A DNA stretch of 64,000 nt from JADKFD01 sp050250665 (GTDB lineage: Bacteria > Pseudomonadota > Gammaproteobacteria > Xanthomonadales > SZUA-5), in the NCBI GenBank assembly GCA_050250665.1, contig JBFWOF010000034.1, positions 6,608-70,607 of the forward strand, in the 5' to 3' direction. Below the pieces are notes generated by a model, which saw only the letters and a program-made list of their open reading frames with translations, ran no database searches and had not been told where the DNA came from. The translations under genes and the position numbers were made by a program. Shown here in pieces: positions 24,722-34,792 of this stretch (the first letter of the stretch is position 1; the number at the start of each line of letters is the position of its first letter).

Positions 24722-25666
24722 CTATGGGGCGCTGGCCCGCTGTATCTGTGCGCTGAGGAATTCCGCCAACTCCGTCGGCGTGGGCCTAGCCTTGCGGGTG
24801 AAGGCAAAAGCATGTTCATCGTCCCGCACCCGATCCAGCCAGATGCCCGCAGCCGCCGGTGGTGGCCGCGTGCTGCCCAGCCAGAGCGTCGTGTCGGCCG
24901 CGTCTGCGGGGGTGCGCAAGCGGCGCTGCAGCGTCGCGCGGAACCAGGGCAGTGAGCTTTGCACGCCTTCGGTATCGACCCAGCCGGGATGCATCACGTG
25001 CGCCTTGGGACAGCCCTGCCACTGCTGGTTCCAGTGCCGGGTGAGTTCGACCTGGGCGCGCTTGTGCTGGGCGTAGGCGGCCATGCCGTCATAGGTGGCG
25101 GGATCGGGTGTCAGCGCCTTCAGATCGAGGGCGGCGCCGTACATGCCGCCCGAGCTCATGTTGATGATCACACCCGCCGGGTCGATGGCGTCTGCGTCCA
25201 CCAGCGTTTCGGTCAGCAGATAGTGACTCAGCAGATTGCTGACCAGCGACGATTCCAGTCCTTCGGCGGTGCGCTGATACTGGTTCAGCAGCACGCCAAC
25301 ATTGTTGACCAGTACCGTGAGCGGTGAAGACCGGCCGATCACCTTGGCGGCGAAACGCCGGGTATCGGCCAACAGCGAGAAATCGACCGGCAGGACTTCG
25401 AAACGTCTGGAGTTGCCAGCCTCCGCCCGCAGCGCGTCCAGCTTCTGGCGGTTGCGGGCCGCCGCCAGCACGGTGGCTCCGCGCTCGTGCGCCTGCAAGG
25501 CGATCGCCCGGCCGATGCCACCACTGGCGCCCGTGATCAGCCAGGTCTGGCCGCTCAGGTCCTGATCGTAAGGCTTCCAGCCGGCGCGCCGGCGCCTGAG
25601 GCCGGCGGCGCTGAACTGGCTATAGAAGCGGGCGTAGAAAAACAGGCTGGCAAGGGCTCTGAGCAT
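24722..25666 (-). CDS. Short-chain dehydrogenase/reductase (DHRS12-like)
   Basis: A protein of 314 aa from the ATG at 25666. The hydrophobic N-terminus (LRALASLFFYARFY) could be a membrane anchor. The cofactor site is TGASGGIGRAIALQ, the structural motif NNVGV follows, and the active site is Ser in INMSSGGMYG and Tyr-x3-Lys in AYAQHKRA. The C-terminal HPGWVDTEGVQ and the whole layout resemble DHRS12-type SDRs. It reduces or oxidises an unknown substrate with NAD(P). An upstream extension to 25912 reads through repeat-rich DNA and is not believed. Confidence 0.88.
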   Translation of the reverse strand: MLRALASLFFYARFYSQFSAAGLRRRRAGWKPYDQDLSGQTWLITGASGGIGRAIALQAHERGATVLAAARNRQKLDALRAEAGNSRRFEVLPVDFSLLADTRRFAAKVIGRSSPLTVLVNNVGVLLNQYQRTAEGLESSLVSNLLSHYLLTETLVDADAIDPAGVIINMSSGGMYGAALDLKALTPDPATYDGMAAYAQHKRAQVELTRHWNQQWQGCPKAHVMHPGWVDTEGVQSSLPWFRATLQRRLRTPADAADTTLWLGSTRPPPAAAGIWLDRVRDDEHAFAFTRKARPTPTELAEFLSAQIQRASAP

Positions 25667-26091
25667 GTGCGCAGCATACGCAGGCGCCGCGAAGGCGACG
25701 TCTGCATCAGGATTCGTCAGCGGCTTCGAGCTGTAACTGCCCAAGGGCGAGGAACCAGCAGATTGCGTGTAGGAGCGACCTTGCGTCGCGACCGGCAAGT
25801 TGCAGTCGCACGTTCGCGGCAGCGGTCGCGCCGCAAGGGCGCTCCTACCGGTGAACAAAGCCAGCGTTGCGCCTGCGCCCGTGCGCATTGACAGCTTACG
25901 ATTTGGGTTCATGAAGAGCGTAGCGAAGCAATCCAGACATTCGTTTTCAAGAGCGCTGGATTGCTTCGTCGCTGCGCTCCTCGCAATGACGCGTGATGAC
26001 GAAGCTCGCGGGAGTCATGGAGTGACGGCGGCCCCCGGTTTACGTTTCATCCTGTCGGCAGGCTGTGGCCGAACCAGCCACAACTCCCGCC
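25667..26091. other. 425-bp gap with two repeat elements
   Basis: There is no gene. A family H inverted pair, gtaggagcgaccttgcgtcg ... cgcaagggcgctcctacc, spans 25769-25850. A family E pair, gcgtagcgaagcaatccag ... ctggattgcttcgtcgctgc then cgcaatgacgcg, spans 25917-25993. Both can form hairpins. Confidence 0.8.
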
Positions 26092-26946
26092 CTACTTGAT
26101 TTCCGACAGCAGCCGCGGGTCGGTCACCAGTTGACGCACGCCGTGGGCGTGATCTTCGTCGAAGGCATTGCTCTCGCACCAGCGGCCGACGCTGTTGATG
26201 TCCAGCTTGGCGCACATCGGGCGTACGCTCCAGGACACCTGCAGGGGCGAACACACGGCGTCGTTGTACTTGGGGCCGGTGGTGGAACCCAGGAACTGCA
26301 CTGGTGTGCCGGTGCCCTGCGGCAAGGCCTTGGCCTGATGATAGCCGTTGATGACCGTGTTGCCGTAGTCGAAGGCATCCATGCTCAGGGCGGCGCTGTC
26401 GTTGACCAGCGTGAACACCTGGGTTTCAACGCGCAGCTGCGGATTGGCGCAGCTGTCCGACAGGCAGGCCCCCAGGGTGGCGCCGGGCTTCACATCGCAG
26501 GAGGAATAGACCCAGTGCACCTCGATGGTGTCGCCGGGCTTGAGTCCGTGGCAGATATCGCCGCTCGGGGCTTTCAGTTCGGCTGCTGACAGCGTGGTGC
26601 TCATGTTGCAGCGGTAGCCGCCGCCCATGCCCTTGTCGCCGGGACCGGCGTAGATCGAAAAGTCCCTGGCCTTGTGCTCGGCACTGTTGTGGAAATGCAC
26701 ATTGCACAGGTTCAGATTGGGATAGTCCGGCGCCATCGAAAACAGGCGCTGGTTGCTGCCGGCAAGCTGGTCGATGTCACGCGGCGTCTGCGGGCCGAAT
26801 CCGGTGCAGACCGCCCCTTCGGCGCTGGGCGTGGGCGCTGGCTGTTCGGCGACGGCAGCCACGGGCCGCGTGGGTGCGGTGCTGCAGGCGCCCAGTACCG
26901 TCGCGGCGACCAGAAGGGTCACGGCCCGGAAGAAATATCGAGTCAT
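26092..26946 (-). CDS. Probable delta-class carbonic anhydrase, lipoprotein
   Basis: A protein of 284 aa. The ATG at 26946 is eight bases after GGGGGAG; the ATG at 26952 is too close to it. The N-terminus has a lipobox, VLGAC, so Cys21 would be lipidated and the protein placed in the outer or inner membrane facing the periplasm. The segment NLCNVHFHNSAEHKARDFS, with three closely spaced His, and the downstream pattern (CHGLKPGDTIEVHWVYSSCD, RVETQVFTLVND) match bacterial proteins annotated as delta-class carbonic anhydrases, as far as I recall. It would interconvert CO2 and bicarbonate at a His3-zinc site. Several Cys pairs suggest disulfides. Family call is from memory. Confidence 0.72.
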   Translation of the reverse strand: MTRYFFRAVTLLVAATVLGACSTAPTRPVAAVAEQPAPTPSAEGAVCTGFGPQTPRDIDQLAGSNQRLFSMAPDYPNLNLCNVHFHNSAEHKARDFSIYAGPGDKGMGGGYRCNMSTTLSAAELKAPSGDICHGLKPGDTIEVHWVYSSCDVKPGATLGACLSDSCANPQLRVETQVFTLVNDSAALSMDAFDYGNTVINGYHQAKALPQGTGTPVQFLGSTTGPKYNDAVCSPLQVSWSVRPMCAKLDINSVGRWCESNAFDEDHAHGVRQLVTDPRLLSEIK

Positions 26947-27204
26947 TGTCATTGCTCCCCCATTGGAGCTCCGGGTCTCGGGGACTTGATTGGCAAACAT
27001 AGCGAATATCGACGGGTACATCCCGGCGGCGGGAAAGTGACGAAGACCTTGTTTCGGTTTTGTGTGGGTCTTGTGGTGTCTGGATGAAAGCTCTGCAAAG
27101 AAGACGTGAGTTCTCGGAATTGGTGCGTGCAGATTGCCGGATTGGCGTTGACACCGGCGATCGGCTGCAGCTTGAATAGCGCTGCTCACAAGCCCGAGAA
27201 AGCC

Positions 27205-29664
27205 ATGAAACTGCGCTCGCTGTCGATTTTTTCAATCACGCTCACCAGCCTGGTATTCACCGCTGGCGTGGATGCACAGGTCGTTCCCGACGACGAACCC
27301 GACGCCCCGGTCGCAGCCCTGCGCGGCCGTGGCATCGACAAGGAAGAGTACCTGCTCGAGCGTGCCCGGCAGATCGGTGCCATGCGCGGTGTCGAAGAGG
27401 GCAAGGTCGTCGATCCGCAGTGGCGCGTGCAAGCCGTCCGCAGTCTCGACGCACAGTTGCGCAGTGTCAGTGGTGGCCCAGCCTGGACTGAGGTGGGACC
27501 CATGCCCATACCCAACGGGCAGACCGTGGGTACGACGACCCCGGTGTCGGGTCGGGTCATTTCCATCGCCGTGCATCCGAGCAACCCGGACATGGTGTTC
27601 GTCGGCACCGCCAGCGGCGGACTGTATCGCTCCAGCAACGGTGGGACGACCTGGGTGCCCCTGATGGACAATGCGCTCAGCCTGTCGATCGGCGCACTGG
27701 CCATTCCGGCGACCCAGACCGACACGCTGTATGTGGGTACCGGTGAGCACAATTTTTCGGCCGACAGTTTCTTCGGCGTGGGTGTTTATCGAATCACCAA
27801 CGCGACCTCCGCTACGCCGACGATCGCCGGGCCCTTCAATCTAGACGGCGGCGGCCAGGATGTATTCACCGGGCGCGGCATCAGCGAGATCCAGGTGCAT
27901 CCCACCAATCCCGACATCATCTTTGTCGGCACCACCTCCGGTATTTCCGGCATCGGTGGCACGCCCAATCCCACATTGCCGTCCAGAGGCGTCTATCGGT
28001 CGGTCAACGCCACATCGGCCAATCCGGTATTCGAGAAACTCACCGGATTGGCAGGAAACGCGAATGCCAGCGTCCGCGACATCGTGCTCGATCCGGGCAA
28101 TCCCGATCTGCTGATCGCCGGCGTGGTGGCCGGGGGTGGCACCGGTGGTCTGTACACCTCGACCAATGCGCTTGCCGCCAGCCCCACCTTTACCCAGACC
28201 CAGGTGTTCCCTGGCTCTGGCACCAGCGATCTGACCTCGGAATTCGCCCTCGGCCGCGTTGCCGGCAACCCCAATCCTGTGATCTATGCCGGTGTAGGCG
28301 ACGGCGGCGGTCGGGTGCTGATCAGCAACGACAACGGCGCGACCTGGACCCAGCAGATCGACAACAACTTCTGCACACCGCAGTGCTTCTACAACATTGC
28401 CATCGAGGTCGATCCGGTCGATCCCACCCGGGTCTACATCGGCGGTGCACCGTCCACGCCCTTTGCCATTTCCACCAACAGCGGCACCTCGTTTTCGAAC
28501 AGTGACAACGGACTGCATGTCGATTCCCACGTTATCGCCGTGTCCAGGTCCGATCCCAATGTGGTCTATTTCGGGTCCGACGGCGGCATCTACCGATCGA
28601 ACAACAAGGGCGTGAACTGGACGCCGCTCAACAACAGTACGTTCAGTGCCACCCAGTTCATGAGTATCGCCACCCATCCCACCGATCCCGAGTTGATGAT
28701 CGGCGGTACCCAGGACAACGGCACCAACCAGAAGCAGAGCGATGGCTCCTGGCTGCGCGTCGACGGGGGTGACGGCGGCTTCACCGGTATCGACCAGAAC
28801 GCAGCCGACAGCGTCAACGTACGCATGTACCACACCTATTTCAACGCCGCGACCCTGCAAGGCTATGCCACGCGCTCTTCGGTCAGTTCTTCCTGGGGAT
28901 TCGTCGGTTGCCAGGCCGCGAACGCGACCGGCAACGGTATCACCTGCAGCGGCTCGATTCTGTTCTATGCCCCGCTGGTGCTCGGCCCCGGCACGCCCAA
29001 TACCGTCTATTACGGCAGCGACCGGCTATATCGTTCGGCGGATACCGGTAACAATCACATCGTGGTCAGTCAGATTCCGATCCGGACCGGCGTTCCGATC
29101 TCGGCCATCGCGATCGCCCCGAACGATGACAATCTGCGCGTGGTCGGTTTGCGCGATGGCGGTCTCTACCGCACCCTGACTGGCGCCGGAGCATTGGATG
29201 AGTTCGATACGGGCAACGTTATTCCCAATCAGTACATCGGGCGGATTGCCATCGATGGAAACGACAACAACGTGGTCTATGTGGCCCTGTCCGGCTATGG
29301 CGGTGCCGGTCAGAACATCTGGAAGTCGAGCAACTTCCTGTCGGCTACGCCGACCTTCAGTGCTGCCGCCAGCGGTATCCCCAACGTGCCGGTCAATGCC
29401 TTGCTGATCGATCCGGCCGATTCCGCCACGGTTTACGCAGGCACCGATATCGGCGTCTACCGCAGCACCGACAGCGGCGCCAGCTGGAGCCCGCTGGGCA
29501 CCGGCCTGCCGCGGGTGCCGGTGTTTGGTCTGGCCTTCAATGGCCCGAACAATCCGGGCGGTCGCGGTCCGCTTCGAGCCGCCACCCACGGGCGCGGCAT
29601 CTGGGAAATCAATCTCACGGTAGCCGGTCCCAACATCTTTGCGGATGGATTCGAGGGTCCCTGA
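27205..29664 (+). CDS. Secreted sortilin/BNR-type beta-propeller protein with GFE tail
   Basis: A protein of 819 aa from the ATG at 27205 (GAGAAAG upstream), with a signal peptide ending near VFTAGVDAQ. The body holds repeated BNR/VPS10-like blades: VFVGTASGGLYRSSNGGTTW, RVLISNDNGATWTQQ, VYFGSDGGIYRSNNKGVNW and VYAGTDIGVYRSTDSGASW. These are typical of propellers related to sialidase or xyloglucanase folds, but no catalytic set is evident. The C-terminus is GPNIFADGFEGP, the shared tail. It is divergent from the carbonic anhydrase gene across a 258-bp gap. Confidence 0.88.
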   Translation: MKLRSLSIFSITLTSLVFTAGVDAQVVPDDEPDAPVAALRGRGIDKEEYLLERARQIGAMRGVEEGKVVDPQWRVQAVRSLDAQLRSVSGGPAWTEVGPMPIPNGQTVGTTTPVSGRVISIAVHPSNPDMVFVGTASGGLYRSSNGGTTWVPLMDNALSLSIGALAIPATQTDTLYVGTGEHNFSADSFFGVGVYRITNATSATPTIAGPFNLDGGGQDVFTGRGISEIQVHPTNPDIIFVGTTSGISGIGGTPNPTLPSRGVYRSVNATSANPVFEKLTGLAGNANASVRDIVLDPGNPDLLIAGVVAGGGTGGLYTSTNALAASPTFTQTQVFPGSGTSDLTSEFALGRVAGNPNPVIYAGVGDGGGRVLISNDNGATWTQQIDNNFCTPQCFYNIAIEVDPVDPTRVYIGGAPSTPFAISTNSGTSFSNSDNGLHVDSHVIAVSRSDPNVVYFGSDGGIYRSNNKGVNWTPLNNSTFSATQFMSIATHPTDPELMIGGTQDNGTNQKQSDGSWLRVDGGDGGFTGIDQNAADSVNVRMYHTYFNAATLQGYATRSSVSSSWGFVGCQAANATGNGITCSGSILFYAPLVLGPGTPNTVYYGSDRLYRSADTGNNHIVVSQIPIRTGVPISAIAIAPNDDNLRVVGLRDGGLYRTLTGAGALDEFDTGNVIPNQYIGRIAIDGNDNNVVYVALSGYGGAGQNIWKSSNFLSATPTFSAAASGIPNVPVNALLIDPADSATVYAGTDIGVYRSTDSGASWSPLGTGLPRVPVFGLAFNGPNNPGGRGPLRAATHGRGIWEINLTVAGPNIFADGFEGP

Positions 29665-29888
29665 GCGAGGCAAAGCGGATTGGCGACAGGACTGCGTCGC
29701 CAACTCGGGCGGGGTCGGCGGGATGCGCCGACCTCCGACCGTGCTCATCGGAAACTTGGCGAGCGCATGTGAGGATGGCTCCACCAAGGCATGGCATTGA
29801 TTGCCTTGCCGCGCTCGCAGACAGGCAGACAGGCTCGTCGCGCGCTGTTAACATTCCTTGATCTTCAACTCGGTGCCAGGAAATCTCC

Positions 29889-30716
29889 ATGACTCTGCTT
29901 CGTCTGCTGCCCATAGCCGCTCTCGCCCTGGTTGCTACCTCCACTTCGGCGCAGGTCGTCGACTATCCCTCCTGGGTTGCCGCGGGGCGTCCTGATGCCA
30001 CTGGCGTCGGCGCTCCAGTAGTCAGCAGCCGCGGCACCGTGGTCACCACCTTCAACACGCGAGCCGACTGGCTCACCGCCACTGGCGTGCTGATCCTGGA
30101 GAACTTCGACAACGGCCTGACCGGTCCCGGTGGCCTGAATTTCTGCAACTCGCCCATGTCGAGCCTGTCGGACGACGACTGCTTTGAACCAGGCGACCTG
30201 ATTTCCGGCTTCCAGGTGACGGTCGGCAACAACGGTACCCGCGGCAACTTGCCCCTGGTGGTGCTTGGCGATGGCTTCATTGGCCAGCCGACTGCCGTTG
30301 TCGGTGCGACCACCTTTGCCGACTTCACCATCGTCGAGTTTGGCGAGGCCAATGTCGATGCCGTAGCCTTCAACACCTTCAGTGGCTCGGGCGGCGGCGG
30401 ACGCGGTACCACGGGCGTAACCGTACGCCTGTACGATGCTGGCGATGTGCTGATCGACACGCTGAACTACCCGACCACTGCCCCCAATGTCGCGGCGTTC
30501 GTCGGTTTCGTCAGCCCTGTGCCGGTAGCCCGAATGGAAGTCGAAGGTGTCGGCGGTAGCGGTGAGTTGATCGACGGCCTGGCTTTCGGTGCGCAGGTGC
30601 AGGTGGCCAATGTCGCCGTGCCGGTGGGCAGCTTTGGCTTCAATGCGATGCTGATCGGTCTGCTGCTGGCGCTCGGCCTGGTGTTCATTGGCCGCCAGAG
30701 CATGAGCTTGCGCTGA
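29889..30716 (+). CDS. Secreted protein with C-terminal membrane-anchor (CTERM-like) segment
   Basis: A protein of 275 aa with AGGAAAT before the ATG and a signal peptide (MTLLRLLPIAALALVATSTSAQ). The beta-rich body includes FNTRADWLTATGVLILENFD and VDAVAFNTFSGSGGGGRG, as in PEP-CTERM-type extracellular proteins. The C-terminus has the three-part pattern of an exosortase-type sorting signal: a short V-P-V-G-S motif, a hydrophobic helix (MLIGLLLALGLVFIG) and basic residues at the end (RQSMSLR). The motif is not one of the standard named signals. A 10-bp perfect hairpin follows the stop. Confidence 0.82.
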   Translation: MTLLRLLPIAALALVATSTSAQVVDYPSWVAAGRPDATGVGAPVVSSRGTVVTTFNTRADWLTATGVLILENFDNGLTGPGGLNFCNSPMSSLSDDDCFEPGDLISGFQVTVGNNGTRGNLPLVVLGDGFIGQPTAVVGATTFADFTIVEFGEANVDAVAFNTFSGSGGGGRGTTGVTVRLYDAGDVLIDTLNYPTTAPNVAAFVGFVSPVPVARMEVEGVGGSGELIDGLAFGAQVQVANVAVPVGSFGFNAMLIGLLLALGLVFIGRQSMSLR

Positions 30717-30723
30717 TCAGGCA

Positions 30724-30751
30724 ACGCAGCCCGGTACTTGATCGGGCTGCG
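30724..30751 (+). terminator. Hairpin after the CTERM-like gene
   Basis: A perfect 10-bp stem, acgcagcccg / cgggctgcgt, with an 8-base loop lies eight bases after the stop codon. No run of T follows, so termination would be weak or Rho-assisted. Confidence 0.55.
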
Positions 30752-31188
30752 TATCCGCCGCTTGAAGGGATGGACGAGGGCACCAGGCAGCGGCTCCAAG
30801 AGGGGCCTTGCAGGCCTTCGGTGTCCGCCCGACACTGCGCATGGGCCAGAACCCCGGCGTGATTGCGACCCCGCAATTGATCCGCGGGAAGCATTTGAGA
30901 CACATATCGTCAGCAGCACTGGATTGCTTCGTCGCTGCGCTCCTCGCAATGACGCACCAACAAATTGCGACGAAGGTTCATGGAGACCCGCGGCGGCCCG
31001 AAGCTGACCGAGGGCGATGAATCCTCCTGTTGCGCGTAGCCCGTTGTGCCGCGCAGCGGCTCAGCGGGGCTCTTTCGCTTCACTGCCCGGGGAGCGCTGC
31101 GCGCACCTCGGGCTACGCCAGTCGGCCTTGTGCCCGTCGTAGAGCGCGCCCAAATGTCCCGGCTTGCGTGCGTCCTCGACCCGCTCGC
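30752..31188. other. 437-bp gap with family E and C repeats
   Basis: There is no gene between the convergent ends. A family E arm (ctggattgcttcgtcgctgc.., 30917-30955) and an inverted family C element (cgtagcccgttgtgccgcgc ... ctcgggctacg, 31035-31117) are present. Confidence 0.8.
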
Positions 31189-33930
31189 CTATTCCATCCC
31201 CCACTCGAACAGGCTGTCGCCGCTGAGGTCCAGCGTCATCAGTTCGCCGTCGGCATTCGGGTGGCGGGCGGAGAACACCGCCCGGGTGCCTGAAACCAGA
31301 AAGTTACTGTAGAACTCCAGCGCAGAATCGGGGCCATCTATGGTCGGGGCCGGATAGTAGTTCCCACCCGACCAGAGCACCGGTTCCACGCCTTCCTCCA
31401 GTCCCAGGTAGGCGGCAAACAGGATGCCCGTGCCCGGAATCACCGAAAGGACATCGGGACGAGCGCTGGCTGGGCCTGGTCGCAGAGGCTCGGCCACCCT
31501 GTGCGTACCCGCCACCGTGCCATCGCTTTCCCACAGCTCCAGGCCTTCGGCGTCATCATGGAAAGGGAAATAGACCTTGCCCTCGAAATGCACGGGAGAC
31601 GCACTGAAATAGGCCACTGACCGGCGCTGCGCGGTCGCCAGCACCTGGGCGCCACTCGCATCGATCCGGAAGACGGCCGCAATTCCTTCTCCGGGCAGAC
31701 TATCCAGACGATTGAGCACCAGGATGCCGAAGCCATTCGCGTTGACGTAGCTCGGATAGATTTGTGCGGAATCCGGATTTGGAAGTGCAGCCAGATCTGA
31801 AATCTGTTGCGTGCCGGCGGGCGTTCCGTCGGTCATCCACAACGCATAGGGCGTCTTGGTCAGGATCAGCGCGCGCTGGTTGTCCACGGCAATCGGCACC
31901 GGGGTCGATGACCCGGCGCCGGGATTCAGATCGGCCAGCATGGATGCCGTCTGCGTCTGGATGTCGTACACCCAGGGCTCGGTTCCCAGCATGGGTACGA
32001 CGCAGGGGAAGATGATGCGATCGCCTACGGGAACGATGTTGTCCCGACTTTCGAAGGGGCCGGTGCCGGCCTCGGCGCAGCCGGTGTGCCTGACTTCCGA
32101 ACCCGCCGATGTGCCATCGGTGACCAGCAGTCGTACCGTGGTGTCGGTCTGGCGAGCGCCCGCGATCAAACCACTGCCATAGGGGAAAGCCAGACCCAGC
32201 GCGGTGTCGACCAGACCCGGGTTCAGATCCCCCAGCGAGCGGGCGGTTTCGGTCAAGGCATCATAGTACCAAGGTTCGATGCCGATGGCCGGCAGCTGCA
32301 CCGAAATCAGCCCGCCGGTGGCCGTGACCGGTCGCAGGTAGGGCTCATTCATCAGCGCTGCCGGCAGGAGCGGGCGCAGTCGCCTCCAGGTACCGGGTCT
32401 GGCCCTGCCGAAGTTCGTTTCATAGCTCGCGCCCGGGAACGCGTCAGCAACGATGTCTTGCCCGAAGGCGCCGCTCAAGCCCGGGTTGCTTGAGCTGTCG
32501 CCTTGCGCTTCCATCACTACATGATTCTGGGCCGGATTTCCGTTGCTGAAGAGCAGGCCCGGGGGGCTGGTTCGCAGCAGTTGACCATCGGCTACGGGCG
32601 TGGCTATCGGGCCAGACAATTGACTCGCCAAGGCGGTGTCTGGCGCCAGAAGCGCGGTGCCTGAAAAACTGCCATCGCTCTGATACACATGCGTCGACGT
32701 GCCATCGCCGGCTGAAAACACGACCCGCATGCCAGCGAGCGCGGGAAATTCCATCGGACCTTCGATCGTGGACACGACACTCTGACCGCCCCCCGGCATG
32801 CGCCAGACTTCTTCAGTGCCGGCGGGCGTGCCATCGGTGCGCATCAGGACCACCACAGAGCTCGCCAGCCTTGCGCTGAACAGCAGCGTGCCGTTGGCCA
32901 TGACCGCGTGGCCGCTGTCATAACGGGAATTCTCGGCACCCGGATTGAGATCGCCCAAGGCGCTGGCCGTCGTGCCATTCACAGCCAGCGGCTCCATGCC
33001 GGTCGATGCTTCGCGGCGCCAGGCGATCAGGCGGCCGCCGACCTCGGCAACCAGAGCCAGATCGGCCGCCGCGGCGACCTCGGTGTTGGCAATCGCGATC
33101 AGGGTCTCGGTGGCGACATCGAGCCTGTAGATTCGGCACAGGTTGATGGAAGGACAGGCTGCAAACCAGACCGTGCCATTGGCCCCGATCCGGAAGTCAT
33201 AGGGTTCCGAGCCATCCGGGCCGGTTCTCAATTCGCTCAACAGATGGGTGCCGGCTGCACTGCCGTCGCTGATCCAGGGTTCGACGCCGCTGTTGCCATC
33301 ATTGCCTGCAAAAACAACCCGGCCAGCACTTGCTACGCCGCCACCAGAGCCAACGCCCGAACCGGTGGGGTTGAGATCCATGATCAAATTCAGGGAATTG
33401 CAATCTGACAGATAGAGTTCGATCCCGGAATCCGAATGTTCGAGTTGCAGTACGGTCTGATTGCCAATCGCGCCAAATTGTTTCAGGAAGGCGCTTGGCA
33501 GTCCCCTGAACCCGGGTACCAGATCGCGCACCATCCGGGTGCCCTGCAGGGTGCCGTCGCTGCACCACAGTTCCCGGCCGAAAGATCCATCGTCAGCCAG
33601 AAAGGCTGCCTGGCCGTTGACAGGCACTACGAAAGGGCCGGTGGCGAACGCGGATGAAGGGTAAATCCTGGCCAGCCGGTAGGTGCCGGCATCGGTTCCA
33701 TCGCTGCGCCAGAGATCTCGTGTGACATACAAGCTGAGGGGTGCACCGTTGCCGCCTTCCAGCACGCCGACGCTGTTGGTTCCGCTGGACTGACGATTCG
33801 CCGGCCACTCCTCCGTACGAAAATCTGCCAACAGCTGCGGGCGCAGTGGGCCGATCGGCGGCGCCGCCTGTGTCAGCGGGGCAGGCAACATCAGGCTCAG
33901 CAACAGCAGGGAGCGGTAAACAGGTGTCAT
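31189..33930 (-). CDS. Large secreted protein with ELW-x-SDGT-type repeats
   Basis: A protein of 913 aa from the ATG at 33930, with a signal peptide (VYRSLLLLSLMLPAPLTQAA). The body contains many copies of the E-L/P-W-x-S-D-G-T-x-x-G-T pattern: RELWCSDGTLQGTRMVRDL, EPWISDGSAAGTHLLSEL, LWMTDGTPAGTQQISDL and LELWESDGTVAGTHRVAEP. Repeats of this type are typical of large bacterial surface or extracellular proteins. The C-terminus DSLFEWGME is a divergent form of the F-x-x-G-F-E tail. Function unknown; probably surface display or adhesion. Confidence 0.87.
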   Translation of the reverse strand: MTPVYRSLLLLSLMLPAPLTQAAPPIGPLRPQLLADFRTEEWPANRQSSGTNSVGVLEGGNGAPLSLYVTRDLWRSDGTDAGTYRLARIYPSSAFATGPFVVPVNGQAAFLADDGSFGRELWCSDGTLQGTRMVRDLVPGFRGLPSAFLKQFGAIGNQTVLQLEHSDSGIELYLSDCNSLNLIMDLNPTGSGVGSGGGVASAGRVVFAGNDGNSGVEPWISDGSAAGTHLLSELRTGPDGSEPYDFRIGANGTVWFAACPSINLCRIYRLDVATETLIAIANTEVAAAADLALVAEVGGRLIAWRREASTGMEPLAVNGTTASALGDLNPGAENSRYDSGHAVMANGTLLFSARLASSVVVLMRTDGTPAGTEEVWRMPGGGQSVVSTIEGPMEFPALAGMRVVFSAGDGTSTHVYQSDGSFSGTALLAPDTALASQLSGPIATPVADGQLLRTSPPGLLFSNGNPAQNHVVMEAQGDSSSNPGLSGAFGQDIVADAFPGASYETNFGRARPGTWRRLRPLLPAALMNEPYLRPVTATGGLISVQLPAIGIEPWYYDALTETARSLGDLNPGLVDTALGLAFPYGSGLIAGARQTDTTVRLLVTDGTSAGSEVRHTGCAEAGTGPFESRDNIVPVGDRIIFPCVVPMLGTEPWVYDIQTQTASMLADLNPGAGSSTPVPIAVDNQRALILTKTPYALWMTDGTPAGTQQISDLAALPNPDSAQIYPSYVNANGFGILVLNRLDSLPGEGIAAVFRIDASGAQVLATAQRRSVAYFSASPVHFEGKVYFPFHDDAEGLELWESDGTVAGTHRVAEPLRPGPASARPDVLSVIPGTGILFAAYLGLEEGVEPVLWSGGNYYPAPTIDGPDSALEFYSNFLVSGTRAVFSARHPNADGELMTLDLSGDSLFEWGME

Positions 33931-34114
33931 GAGGATGGCTGTTGAAATTGGTAACAATTGATAATAGCCTCCTCCCCGGAATCGGGCTACGACGTCGCGC
34001 TATCCAGCCGCACCCGGCACTCGAGTGGTGTACGGAAGTCACGCGCTTGCAGGAACTTTGCAGGTCGCGGTCCATCCAATCCTGCTTGCAAGACTCAGAT
34101 GGCCTCGATCACGG

Positions 34115-34792
34115 ATGATTGAACTCAAGTCGCTGACGCGCCGCTATCAGATGGGCAGCACCACGGTGATGGCGCTGGCAGGGATTGATCTGCGCATCGG
34201 CGCGGGTGAGTTCGTCGCCATCACCGGGCCCTCGGGTTCGGGCAAGTCCAGCCTGCTCAACCTGATCGGCTGTCTGGACAGGCCCAGCAGTGGTCACTAT
34301 CTGCTCGATGGTACCGACGTGGCCACGCTGGCCGATGACCGCATCAGTGGATTGCGCAATCGCCAGATCGGTTTTGTCTTCCAGAGCTTCTTCCTGTTGC
34401 CGCGCTTGAGCGTGCTGGAAAACGTGCTCTTGCCCTTGCGCTTTGCCGATGCGCCCGACCCGCAGGCGGAGGCGCGCGCCCGGACGCTGCTCGATCGGGT
34501 CGGCTTGAGTGAGCGCCTGGGTCATCGGCCCAGCGAGCTGTCGGGTGGCCAGCAGCAGCGCGCTGCCATTGCCCGCGCACTGATCCGGCAGCCGGCGGTG
34601 CTGTTGGCCGATGAGCCCACCGGCAATCTCGATTCGCGCAGCGCCGCTGACGTGCTCGGGTTGTTCGACGAACTGCATGCCGAGGGCCAAACCATTGTGC
34701 TGGTGACCCACGACGCCGAGGTCGCGGCGCGGGCGCCGCGGCATGTGCAGCTGCGTGATGGACTGATCGAGAGGGATGATGCGCGTGGCTGA
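34115..34792 (+). CDS. ABC transporter ATP-binding protein, MacB/LolD type
   Basis: A protein of 225 aa. Walker A GPSGSGKS is at 38-45, the Q-loop glutamine near 90, the signature LSGGQQQR at 142-149, Walker B VLLADEP at 162-168, and the switch His199 in VTHD. The LNLIGCLDRPSSGHYLLDG segment places it in the MacB/LolD/FtsE group. It powers the permease encoded at 37993-39219. The gene overlaps the next reading frame by 17 bp if that frame starts at 34776. The upstream extension to 34025 lacks support. Confidence 0.95.
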   Translation: MIELKSLTRRYQMGSTTVMALAGIDLRIGAGEFVAITGPSGSGKSSLLNLIGCLDRPSSGHYLLDGTDVATLADDRISGLRNRQIGFVFQSFFLLPRLSVLENVLLPLRFADAPDPQAEARARTLLDRVGLSERLGHRPSELSGGQQQRAAIARALIRQPAVLLADEPTGNLDSRSAADVLGLFDELHAEGQTIVLVTHDAEVAARAPRHVQLRDGLIERDDARG

